A stretch of 64,000 nt of DNA from Stentor coeruleus (lineage: Eukaryota > Ciliophora > Heterotrichea > Heterotrichida > Stentoridae), in NCBI GenBank assembly GCA_001970955.1, contig MPUH01000073.1, forward strand, positions 1 to 64,000, written 5' to 3'. The position numbers and the translations under genes were made by a program. Below the pieces are notes generated by a model, which was not told where the DNA came from, searched no databases, and saw only the letters and a list, made by a program, of their open reading frames with translations. Shown here piece by piece: positions 1 through 8,935 of the stretch. Every line of letters begins with the position of its first letter. Position 1 is the stretch's first letter.

Positions 1-43
1 GAGAGATAAAAAAAAATCATGATTTATTGATTAGGATTGCAAT

Positions 44-184
44 GATGGTTAAGGATTTGAGAACATGTAGAATTTTTCATCCTTCACTATCACGAGAAGA
101 CCTGGAAATTAGTNGATGGTTAAGGATTTGAGAACATGTAGAATTTTTCATCCTTCACTATCACGAGAAGACCTGGAAATTAGT
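44..184. repeat. 70-bp direct duplication around a single N (assembly seam)
   Basis: Bases 44-113 are repeated exactly at 115-184 with one N at 114 between them. A perfect direct repeat abutting a single N is the signature of two contig ends that overlap but were not merged, so one copy should be removed rather than read as a tandem repeat. Confidence 0.9.
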
Positions 185-690
185 TAAGAGGGTTGCTGAG
201 GAGGATAAAATTGAAAGTTGCTTATTACAAAAATAAAACCTCTATATATACTTTATATAAAAAATATTAACCATGCTGTGTCATGATGAAAAATCCTAAA
301 GTGTTATTTGAATTATGAAGTATTAGTTCTTTATATGAATACTATAAATAAAATTATTTCAGATTGAGATAAGTAATTTTGATAATTAGTGTAAAATAAT
401 TAATGCTAAACTGAGAATATACTTTATTTATTAGAAATGATAATAATCTAGTATTTATAATCACTTATTTTATTACTATAATCTAGATTAAAATATTCAA
501 TATAGCTTCAGGATGCCTCAAAAGTTTTTAAGTCATATTAAAGTTTGTGAACATAAATGAATTTGTCTATTAAATAAAATATGTTTTCCATATAAACAAA
601 GCTTTTATTACAGATAAAAACTACTATAACTAAATCAATTTTAATATTCCTCATAATTTTTCTCACAATTTAAAATTTTTCTATTATATT

Positions 691-933
691 CTAAAAATCA
701 ACTACAAATTTCCTAAATAAAAACTAATCAAATTGCCTTCAGACTTAAAAAAAATTGCATCTAAAACTTAATTACAAACCCTTATCTTCACAACAAAACC
801 AACCTAAAAGCNCTAAAAATCAACTACAAATTTCCTAAATAAAAACTAATCAAATTGCCTTCAGACTTAAAAAAAAATTGCATCTAAAACTTAATTACAA
901 ACCCTTATCTTGACAACAAAACCAGCCTAAAAG
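691..933. repeat. ~120-bp near-duplicate around a single N (assembly seam)
   Basis: Bases 691-810 recur at 813-933 with N at 812. The copies differ by two substitutions near the end and one extra A in an A run. That fits two alleles or macronuclear variants whose contig ends were joined rather than collapsed. Confidence 0.85.
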
Positions 934-1279
934 TATAAAAATAACAAAACTGTTAGCACAACAAATTATTAGACTAAAACTGAAACTTTGCCTTTTATCA
1001 TAAAAAGTATTTAAAATAAAACTTTTATTATTCAAAATCCTTATATTCTTATCTAATTCTAACAATACTAATTAGTTCATTTTTATTCAAAACTCCATTT
1101 AGTATGGATATTGATATCCTAAAACTATAAGCCAATGATTAAAATTATCATTAACCTGAATGATATTAATATTATTTGAATGTGAGTATGAAAATCCAAT
1201 ATTCAAAAGCTCAATAGTTTCTGTAATCTAATAAATTAAGTAAAAATAAACTTTGAAGGTAATACATTTATAATTATAT

Positions 1280-4045
1280 ATGAAGAACGATAAAGATTCA
1301 ATTGACACAAATATACTACCTATGCCTGCAAATGCTCAGAACTTCTTATTCCCACCAAGGCATCAGGAATCAACATTCACTGCAGAACTTAGTAACATTA
1401 TGGATGATTATAAAATTCCTATTGAAAAGACCTATCGCTATCTTATAAGAACACATAAACGATTCCGCATGCTTTGGGACCTTTTTACTGTGGTTTTAAC
1501 TTTTTATATAGCGATTACTGTTCCTTTTTTTGTAGCTTTTTATATGGATTTCGAAGTACAATTTCTTTTAGTTAATCTCGCAATCGATGTTGTGTTTGTG
1601 GTTGATATACTATTGAATTTTATCACATCTTATATAGATGATGAAGGTGAGGTTACTGAATATAGAAAAATTGCTAGAAATTATGCATCTAAGATGTTTG
1701 CTGTTGATTTAATTTCCTGCTTGCCTTTTGATGTAGTTTTAGCTATTTGTGGGTTTAGAAATGGTCATTATTACTTTTGGGCGCTTCTTATTAACATGTT
1801 TAAAATGCCTAAACTCGCTCGAACCAGTAGAGTTATTAGTTTCTGGCAAGCTTCTGATGAAGCAAAAGCAGGTGCAAAAATGGGATTATTATTTTTTTAT
1901 ATATGTCTTTGGGTGCATATTAGTGGATGTCTTTGGTTTATCGAAATAACAAAATCTTCTAAATGGACACCAGCTTTGGATTCATACAAAACAATTGAAT
2001 ATTTCTACGATATCGATATATTTTATCAATATTTCACTTGTTTTTATTATGGTGTATGGCTAAGTATGGGCAATGATGTTTACCCAACATCTGAAGGTGA
2101 ATATTTCCTATCAAGTTTATTAATGATAATCGGTACAGTTGGTATGGCAATTCTTCTAGGCGAAGTTGCAGTTATTATGACAAATTTAAATCAACAACAA
2201 GCTTTATTTCAAGAAATTTTAGATGAAGCAAGTCAAAACCTATCAAATATTGGCATAAACAAAGAACTTACACTTAAAGTCCTTAATCGGATATCAGAAG
2301 CTCATAATTCTTTACGTTCTCATGAAGAGTATGAAATTTTTCAACAATATGTCTCCCCTTCAATAAAATACCAAATCGCTGAAACTTTGTATGACCCAGT
2401 ACTTTCAAAAAACCCAGTTTTCAATGGTGAAAACAACCTTCTTCAGTTTCTCTTGAAAAAAATGAAAATAAAATTCTGTAAAGATGAAGAAGAAATCATC
2501 GCCGAAGGACAAGACTCGAATTGTATGTATTTTCTAATATCAGGTGAAGTAAAAATACTAGCTTTTAACCATGAAGAAAAAAAGAACTCGAAAGTGTGTT
2601 TTTTAAAACCTGGCTCGCATTTTGGTGAAATTGGGTTGATTTATAACACCCAAAGAAGAGCTACAGCTATTGCTGAAGGGTATTGTACAACAGCAGAACT
2701 AAGTAAAAATGATTTTTTTTCATTGACATCTATGAACTCTAATGTTATACCAAAACTCAGAGAATTCACAGAGAATTACTCAGACCCAGCAAAAATGTTT
2801 ATAAGTGAGTCTTTGTTGATGCAAGAGTATTTTAATAGCCTACCTCAGAATCTGTTACATGAAGTCCCGTTTATGATGAATATAAAAAAACTTGAAAAAG
2901 GAAGTTACCTTTTTAAACCTGGGGATATATTTAAAAATATTATTATACTTATAGAAGGAACACTTGAGTTATCTGTGAGTATAAATGATAAGTATATACA
3001 ACATTTAAAAATTGATGAAGGAATTGCTGATGTTAGCACAATGAGGAAATCTAGTAGTCATAATGGAAATGCTGATTTTTCTAAGAGGAAATTTGATTTA
3101 TTTAGTGTGAATGGGTTAAAGAGAAAAACTGAATTGTTTCCGTATATACGTTCAGATGGGTTGATATCTTCAAGTAAAAATGAAAGTACGATACCGATTA
3201 ATGCACAGAAATTAGGGGATTTTATACAAGAAATTGTCCTTCTTATTATAAAACCTGGAGCTGTTTTAAACTCAAATCTTGCCTTGTGTTCAGCTACAAC
3301 ACTTCTTCAATGTAAAGCTCTTGATTCATGTGTTTTATACTATCTACCCATATCGCATATTGAAAATTTCTCTAAGCAAAACTTCAGTTTTAACCGTGCG
3401 GTTTACATAAGCCATAAACGTATTCTTAACTTAAAAACTATTGAAAACATGCAAAATATCGACGTTTTATATATGAACATTCAAAAGAATAAAACTAGTC
3501 TGCTTTGGAAAGAAGCGATTCTTAAAGTTATTATTAAAAACAGAACTGAAATACGTAAAAGGTTTAAAAACATGTCAAGTCTTTCTAGTAAACTTAGGGC
3601 GATATTAGCTTGTGAAGAAGCTGGGAATAAAGAATTAGCTGAAAAAGTGGTCAAAGGGGAGGTGTTACCTGATTTAATAAGTGAAGATGGGAAGATGATA
3701 TCAGAAAAAAATATCGATAATACAGGTTTACCAGCAAGTCATCCAATAATAGGTAAATTTAAATCAGCCCTTGATGAGTTATCAAATCCTCAAGGGTATA
3801 CTTTGACATTGTATAACAATTTTGCAAAAGAACTTCTTAATGAAACTGAAAAAGTTGAAACTATGAAAAAAGACCTTTCAGGAATTAAAGACTTTCTAAC
3901 AAATTATATAGAAAAAAATAAAGGCCAGTCCATAGTAGAATCAAAACCCAAGCAAAATGCAGTACCAGACTTGGAGTTCCCCAAAACCCAAGAAATCAAA
4001 GCTAAAAAAGCTCATAACCTATTAGCGAACCTTAAAAACAAATAA
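1280..4045 (+). CDS. Cyclic nucleotide-gated / EAG-type six-TM channel with tandem CNBDs
   Basis: A 921-residue channel of the voltage-gated-like superfamily, CNG/HCN/EAG branch, expected in the plasma or ciliary membrane. S1-S3 lie at about residues 65-140, including the DILLNF motif typical of this branch. A weakly charged S4-like stretch follows (FKMPKLARTSRV), then S5, pore helix and S6 to about residue 315. A C-linker and a cyclic nucleotide-binding domain follow at about 400-500, with FGEIGLIYNTQRRATA matching the phosphate-binding cassette. A second, degenerate CNBD-like region lies at about 520-720. The usual GYG selectivity filter is replaced by MGND in the pore loop, so ion selectivity cannot be assumed to be K+. 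The C-terminus is Lys-rich. The next gene starts 32 nt downstream on the same strand. Family assignment is firm; selectivity and ligand are unknown. Confidence 0.9.
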   Translation: MKNDKDSIDTNILPMPANAQNFLFPPRHQESTFTAELSNIMDDYKIPIEKTYRYLIRTHKRFRMLWDLFTVVLTFYIAITVPFFVAFYMDFEVQFLLVNLAIDVVFVVDILLNFITSYIDDEGEVTEYRKIARNYASKMFAVDLISCLPFDVVLAICGFRNGHYYFWALLINMFKMPKLARTSRVISFWQASDEAKAGAKMGLLFFYICLWVHISGCLWFIEITKSSKWTPALDSYKTIEYFYDIDIFYQYFTCFYYGVWLSMGNDVYPTSEGEYFLSSLLMIIGTVGMAILLGEVAVIMTNLNQQQALFQEILDEASQNLSNIGINKELTLKVLNRISEAHNSLRSHEEYEIFQQYVSPSIKYQIAETLYDPVLSKNPVFNGENNLLQFLLKKMKIKFCKDEEEIIAEGQDSNCMYFLISGEVKILAFNHEEKKNSKVCFLKPGSHFGEIGLIYNTQRRATAIAEGYCTTAELSKNDFFSLTSMNSNVIPKLREFTENYSDPAKMFISESLLMQEYFNSLPQNLLHEVPFMMNIKKLEKGSYLFKPGDIFKNIIILIEGTLELSVSINDKYIQHLKIDEGIADVSTMRKSSSHNGNADFSKRKFDLFSVNGLKRKTELFPYIRSDGLISSSKNESTIPINAQKLGDFIQEIVLLIIKPGAVLNSNLALCSATTLLQCKALDSCVLYYLPISHIENFSKQNFSFNRAVYISHKRILNLKTIENMQNIDVLYMNIQKNKTSLLWKEAILKVIIKNRTEIRKRFKNMSSLSSKLRAILACEEAGNKELAEKVVKGEVLPDLISEDGKMISEKNIDNTGLPASHPIIGKFKSALDELSNPQGYTLTLYNNFAKELLNETEKVETMKKDLSGIKDFLTNYIEKNKGQSIVESKPKQNAVPDLEFPKTQEIKAKKAHNLLANLKNK

Positions 4046-4077
4046 TAATCTGCTTATTGGTTTTTTTTATATAAAAT

Positions 4078-4833
4078 ATGAAAAAAGATGAGTTTTTACC
4101 TTTGATTGATGCTGCGATAAAGTATTTTGACCCAAAATGCCCAGACAAAGAAAGCATTAGAAGGTTTTTAGAACTCTCAAATGAAACAGCAAAAATTGAA
4201 CTTGATAGATTAAATAAATCGATATCTGATACAATAACTCGAATCAAAGATTTGAAATATGAGAACAAACAGCTTGCAGGGAGTATTGCTTTTAATGCCC
4301 ATGAAATTCTTGAGCTTGAAAAAGATAATCTCGAAAAGCAAATCAGAATTAAAGACTTAAAAGACCATTACGAAACAAGGAAAAAGTATTTAGATGAAAT
4401 AGGTTTAGAACTAGATACACATAGAAGAGCAGAGGTTTATAAAGAATTAGCAGAAAAACGTTTGATAAAAACTATGAGTATGAAAATATCTAATGATAAC
4501 CAGTACAATTTACAGGTTAGGAAATCTTCGGATTTATTAGCTAATGTTGAAAAAGCTGAAGATGATGTGGAAAAAGCTTTGATACGTATGCATAAACTTA
4601 ATGAAGAAGTGAAGAAAAGAAGGGAGTATATAAAATCTATGCAATTTAGACTAGGGATTGAAAATAGAGAACAAGAAAAACTTAGCACACATAATCAGAA
4701 ACTTAATCAGGATTTAGATATGAAAAATATACCAACTCCACCACCTCCTACACCACCATTACCAGCTATACCTCCATTTAAACGTCCATTAACTGCGATA
4801 TCTAGAGGTAAAAGTACAGGAAGATTGAAATAA
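4078..4833 (+). CDS. Coiled-coil protein with proline-rich tail
   Basis: I do not recognise a family. The 251-residue product is almost wholly charged helix with heptad-like spacing (about residues 30-220). It ends in a short proline-rich segment (PTPPPPTPPLPAIPPF, about 220-236) and a basic tail, which could bind an SH3/WW or profilin-type partner. No signal peptide or membrane segment is present. It lies 32 nt after the channel stop and 23 nt before the SAP18 start, so its promoter and the upstream 3' end must share a very small space. A structural or basal-body role is possible but only a guess. Confidence 0.75.
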   Translation: MKKDEFLPLIDAAIKYFDPKCPDKESIRRFLELSNETAKIELDRLNKSISDTITRIKDLKYENKQLAGSIAFNAHEILELEKDNLEKQIRIKDLKDHYETRKKYLDEIGLELDTHRRAEVYKELAEKRLIKTMSMKISNDNQYNLQVRKSSDLLANVEKAEDDVEKALIRMHKLNEEVKKRREYIKSMQFRLGIENREQEKLSTHNQKLNQDLDMKNIPTPPPPTPPLPAIPPFKRPLTAISRGKSTGRLK

Positions 4834-4856
4834 TATTTATTATTATATAATAGAAT

Positions 4857-5433
4857 ATGGAAAGAAAACCTATTGATAGGAATAATACTTGCCCTTTTCT
4901 TATAAGATTATTATGGAGGGAAAATGAATATCTGACTTCTGATTGTATGAGGAATAGAAATGAGCATCAGGGACCTGATGAAATAAGACTTTATGGATGG
5001 AGAGATACGAATTTTAGAGAAATTGCTGATATGCTAAAAGAACACATTTCTGGAGCTAGAAGAAAAGATGCTGAGTTCAACTTTTCGTTTATTAGGCAAA
5101 ACCTTGAAGGAGGGTATGAAGTAAAAACTGTTGGCACGGTTCATTTTTCTCGGAGATCCGACTTGGATAGCGTAACTTTGCATCAATTAAAATTTGTTAT
5201 TGGGGATTTTATTGTTTTAAACTTAGNAAGAACACATTTCTGGAGCTAGAAGAAAAGATGCTGAGTTCAACTTTTCGTTTATTAGGCAAAATCTTGAAGG
5301 AGGGTATGAAGTAAAAACTGTTGGCACGGTTCATTTTTCTCGGAGATCCGACTTGGATAGCGTAACTTTACATCAATTAAAATTTGTTATTGGGGATTTT
5401 ATTGTTTTAAACTTAACATACAATCTTACATAG
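4857..5433 (+). CDS. SAP18: SAP18 (Sin3-associated polypeptide p18) homologue, interrupted by assembly duplication
   Basis: SAP18 is a ubiquitin-fold subunit of the Sin3/HDAC complex and of the ASAP/PSAP exon-junction-associated splicing complexes. Family hallmarks run in order: PIDRNNTCPFLIRL at the N-terminus, EIRLYGWRDTNFREIADMLK, then FNFSFIRQN, and LDSVTLHQLKFVIGDFIVLNL near the C-terminus. Bases 5038-5225 are duplicated at 5228-5415 around an N at 5227. The 190-nt period breaks the frame. Dropping one copy leaves a continuous protein of about 128 residues ending in TYNLT with a TAG at 5431-5433. The two copies differ at two positions (5104-type C/T and a G/A near the end), as alleles would. 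The length matches the family, and the start lies only 23 nt from the upstream stop. Confidence 0.85.
5038..5415. repeat. 188-bp duplication around a single N inside SAP18 (assembly seam)
   Basis: Bases 5038-5225 recur at 5228-5415 with N at 5227. At least two substitutions separate the copies. The duplicate destroys the SAP18 frame, so it is an unmerged contig overlap and not a real exon duplication. Confidence 0.9.
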
Positions 5434-5494
5434 TAAATTATTTAAGTTTTTTATCTTATTTTCAAATGATGGATTATCTAATATCCTAGCTATT

Positions 5495-6832
5495 TTAATT
5501 AAGAGTATGGATTTCTTTGATTTTTAAGGAAAAAATATCGAGCCTGTATACAATCCTATTAGTAAGGACAAAGTAAAAATATTTTCCATAATATATCGGA
5601 TAAGTCAAGAATCTGAGTTTTTGGTCAATGTTTACATTTACCCCTTTCCTACAAAATGTTACACCATTTGAATTTTGTTTATTTTTCTTGAGTTTTAAAA
5701 TGAATTTATTGAATATCATATACAAATCTTTCCCATCACACAAAAATAGTTTCATGCAATTTTGATCATAAGATTTACCAATTTTATCATAAGAGTTTTT
5801 TTTGAGATTATAAAAATATAGTATATCTGATCCAATCCCCCCAATACATATTTCTGTATTAAATAATACAGAGTTAGCATTAAAGATTTTTGTAGGTAAA
5901 ACCGTCAAACCTATTAGTTGTAATGAAATTGTATCTAATCTTAAAGATACACCAATATTAGAATTTGCACGAATTCCCCCAAAGATGTAAATGAATTGGC
6001 CATATGAAGCACATGTCCCACAATAACTAAAACCATAAGGTAAGGCGAATTTTTTTAAAGTAAACCTCTCGCCAGGGAAAATCACATAAGAAAACTTATC
6101 AGTTTCTTGAATTACATTACCAACTTCTTTGATTTTCCCACTTAAGAAATACACTTTTCCATCATTTGTTAGAGAAAATCCTCCATCAGTGTAAATATCG
6201 TTTTCATTGTTGGAATTAATTGGTTCTTCAAGTACAAAATTTGGCCATATTATCAGTTTTTGTAAAAAAGAATTGTTTCTTGGGATGTAAAGTATCCAGG
6301 AAATGTTTTGGTTTTCAGGGGATAATTCGTTTTGTTTAATATCATGGAATTTTATTATTTGGGTGTAGTTTTCAAGGTCATCTTTTGCTTTTAATTCACG
6401 ATTTCGTAGTTTTTTTTCAGAAATTTGAAGTTCTGAATAGATAGAGTCGAGATTTAATAGCTTTTTTTCTAGATCGCTATGGGATTGTTGAAGGTCTGAA
6501 AGGCGTTTGCCAAGAAAATATTCAGAAGCTGCGGTTTGGATGTCATTTCGCAAAGTGTTTATAGCGGATTTGATGGTTTTTTTATCAGTATTTAGGTCTT
6601 CTATCATTTTTATGATTTTGAAATTCATTTTCACTTTGTTTAGTGCTGCATTTTTTGCCTCAATGATGAGATTTTTTAAATCTAGGGAGTTTTTTGTGCA
6701 TTCGTATGTTTTAGCTCTGATTTGGTCGATATTTCTGCTTGTCATATTGATGACATAGGTTTCTTTTGTGCTTAATGAGTGTAATGCTTTTTTTAAGTTT
6801 GCATCAAACTTTTGCATTTGTCTTGAATCCAT
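5495..6832 (-). CDS. Coiled-coil plus kelch-type beta-propeller protein
   Basis: A 445-residue protein in two parts. Residues 1 to about 165 are charged coiled coil. The rest is a divergent kelch-type propeller, recognisable from repeated blades such as GQFIYIFGGIRANSN, ICIGGIGSDILYFYNL and KDLYMIFNK. There is no signal peptide or membrane helix. The same architecture recurs in the minus-strand gene at 60603-61784, and both look like members of an expanded ciliate family (B-box/coiled-coil/kelch type). Kelch propellers generally bind proteins, sometimes as ubiquitin-ligase adaptors, but no BTB or F-box is present here. The start is the Met at 6832, followed by G-rich, C-poor flank. The product is probably a cytosolic or cytoskeletal scaffold; this is inference. 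Confidence 0.75.
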   Translation of the reverse strand: MDSRQMQKFDANLKKALHSLSTKETYVINMTSRNIDQIRAKTYECTKNSLDLKNLIIEAKNAALNKVKMNFKIIKMIEDLNTDKKTIKSAINTLRNDIQTAASEYFLGKRLSDLQQSHSDLEKKLLNLDSIYSELQISEKKLRNRELKAKDDLENYTQIIKFHDIKQNELSPENQNISWILYIPRNNSFLQKLIIWPNFVLEEPINSNNENDIYTDGGFSLTNDGKVYFLSGKIKEVGNVIQETDKFSYVIFPGERFTLKKFALPYGFSYCGTCASYGQFIYIFGGIRANSNIGVSLRLDTISLQLIGLTVLPTKIFNANSVLFNTEICIGGIGSDILYFYNLKKNSYDKIGKSYDQNCMKLFLCDGKDLYMIFNKFILKLKKNKQNSNGVTFCRKGVNVNIDQKLRFLTYPIYYGKYFYFVLTNRIVYRLDIFSLKIKEIHTLN

Positions 6833-7584
6833 TGCTATTTATTTATATACAAATTTTCTATAATTTTGAAGTGTTTCTAGTATAATTTCTTGTAGTATTT
6901 TATAGTTATAATAAATTTGTGGATAGTGCAGAAATACATTTTTATTCAAATATAAATATTAATGGTTTTATAGCTTTTTTCGGAGATGATATTTAGGAAA
7001 ATAATTATATTATTAAAATAATTTATATCATAACTAATCTTAAAATTTTGTCGACTCTATAAAGAATTATTAAATTTCACACAATTTTACCTATAGTATA
7101 AAATAAGAACATTTTTCATGAATAACAATATAATTTTGATATTCATCTTTAGGACATATGTGAATTCAGTACTTTTATGTTTAAAAATATTTATTTTTAG
7201 TTGATAATGACCCAAAATTTTGAGTTTTTTTATTTCATATTGATTTAAATATACTATCATAATGGTTTGGGACAAAAAATGAAGTTTTTTTTGAGTTATT
7301 GTTTTAAATATTATCTAATATATTATACTTCCCAACTAAATCAACATTTTTTTTACATTATATGCTGATTTTTGTTACATTTATCCAATAATTTTCCCGT
7401 ATTTATCAATAAGTATCACTACAGCCACCTCTAATATTTTTTCTTAGCAATTTCTTTTTGTTCAAAATCATCAATTTTTTCTATAAGACTTATATTTTAA
7501 TACATAAATTATTAATGTCTTCTTGTAAAAATCTAATTTGATTTCAGTTCCTTGATTTTATTATTTATATACTAATTCTATCTA
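6833..7584. other. Spacer between two minus-strand genes
   Basis: AT-rich sequence with no supported gene. A 62-codon open frame on the minus strand (7087-7275) is low-complexity Ile/Lys/Leu and was rejected. The composition moves weakly from G-containing on the left to C-containing on the right. Confidence 0.6.
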
Positions 7585-8313
7585 TTACGAATAATAGAGA
7601 ACGCTACTATGCTCTTTATGGGATTTTCTTTTAATCATAATAAGCAAAGTAGTAAAAATCAACCCCCACATTCCCACAGACACAATCCCAATATTATTAA
7701 TCCAAAAACTATAATTTCTCCTAGTACTTAATTGCATAATTATACTTGTCGTCCACAATGCAGAACCTATAAATTGAAACAAAAGCGCTAATGAATTGAT
7801 TTTAGAAATAACATCTTCTGAGGTATTATTTACTATCAAAGCCCAGTATTTAAATAGATCAATGAAAAATACAACAATTAGTATAAAAAAATCATTATGG
7901 ATAATATTACCCCCAAAACTAAATGATAAATCTATATCACTAGCCCCAAATATAATAAAAAACACAACAGAATAAGTCCATGACAAAATTATCACTAATT
8001 TTGTGCAATTTGGGATATTTCTATAAAAATCATCATCTCCATCTAAACTAATAAGAGTATATATCCCAGAATGTAAAATAGAATGTGAAGCAAAAATTAA
8101 AGTTTGGATTGTTATAGGGTTTATTGATTCTTTTGAAAACAAAATCCTTGCAAAAATTCCTAAAAGCATAATGAAATACTCTAAAAGCTCAAGAAGAGTA
8201 TAAGAGTTTCCAAAAGGCATGGGTTTTTTGAAAACAACAAATAATGTATAAGGGTAAAAATTGAGAATCCAAAAGGATAGGCCGCACCAGATAAGTATTT
8301 CATATGTATCCAT
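7585..8313 (-). CDS. Seven-helix integral membrane protein of unknown family
   Basis: The 242-residue product has about seven hydrophobic segments, for example GLSFWILNFYPYTLFVVF near the start, LVIILSWTYSVVFFIIFGAS, DFFILIVVFFIDLFKYWALI and IGIVSVGMWGLIFTTLLIMI near the end. A short basic cytosolic tail follows (KRKSHKEHSS). There is no cleavable signal peptide, and I recognise no diagnostic motif. The gene is divergent from the DHHC gene at 8936 across a 622-bp spacer. It could be a ciliate-specific transporter or receptor-like protein; no function is claimed. Confidence 0.7.
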   Translation of the reverse strand: MDTYEILIWCGLSFWILNFYPYTLFVVFKKPMPFGNSYTLLELLEYFIMLLGIFARILFSKESINPITIQTLIFASHSILHSGIYTLISLDGDDDFYRNIPNCTKLVIILSWTYSVVFFIIFGASDIDLSFSFGGNIIHNDFFILIVVFFIDLFKYWALIVNNTSEDVISKINSLALLFQFIGSALWTTSIIMQLSTRRNYSFWINNIGIVSVGMWGLIFTTLLIMIKRKSHKEHSSVLYYS

Positions 8314-8935
8314 TTAAATATATAAAATTCTCCTTGATGATTAGATATAGAAGTTAATATAATGTAGTGCGGATTAAGAGAGAATGAAATCTTTTTTTAT
8401 AAAAAAAATTATGGCAAATTGAGAGTTGAAATTTTGTGATTGAAATAATAAGAATTTGGATTTGGAGTTATGGTTTTAAGTGGGTGTTGTTTTTGTTTTA
8501 AACAGTTTTTTTTTTGGTATTTTGTTTTATTGAGGATTTATGAAGAGGTGTTATGATAGAAATATGATTTTTTGTTGGTTATAAGATTTTCGATATAATT
8601 TTTTTAGGTTTGAATTTAATATGTTATGTTTAGGAGTTTGATTTTATGTTAATACTTTAAATAGAGTTTAATAGAAGTTATGGGTATATTAAATTGTGGA
8701 AGTTTAGGTTGGATAATTTAAGATAATAATTTTGTTAGGCTTAATACTTTTGAATCTAAATGAAAATTTATAAAAGAGTCTTATTTTCTAAGCATATCAT
8801 GTTATAGATCTTATAGTTTAATACAGTCCAAAAAAACCCTACCACCGCCTTAAAAGCATTAACTCAATCTATAATCCACCATCTAAACTTCAGTTGATAT
8901 TTACCTCTAATTTAAACTACCAAAATAAAAGAAAA
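8314..8935. promoter_or_regulatory. Divergent spacer with sharp G-rich to C-rich switch
   Basis: This spacer separates a minus-strand start (8313) from a plus-strand start (8936) and must hold both promoters. Line 8581-8640 has 11 G and 1 C, while 8821-8880 has 20 C and 3 G. The switch falls near 8.8 kb. No conserved promoter box could be defined. Confidence 0.5.

Larger units (their letters stand above)
1..1279. other. AT-rich non-coding stretch with two assembly seams
   Basis: I see no credible coding region. The stretch is AT-rich and holds two single-N joins with duplicated flanks (see the repeat entries at 44-184 and 691-933). The last few hundred bases are the 5' flank of the channel gene at 1280. 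No telomeric repeat is visible at the window start. Confidence 0.6.

Noticed and set aside
7087-7275. 62-codon minus-strand open frame
   Set aside because: Low-complexity Ile/Lys/Leu/Tyr composition expected by chance in AT-rich DNA; no motif.
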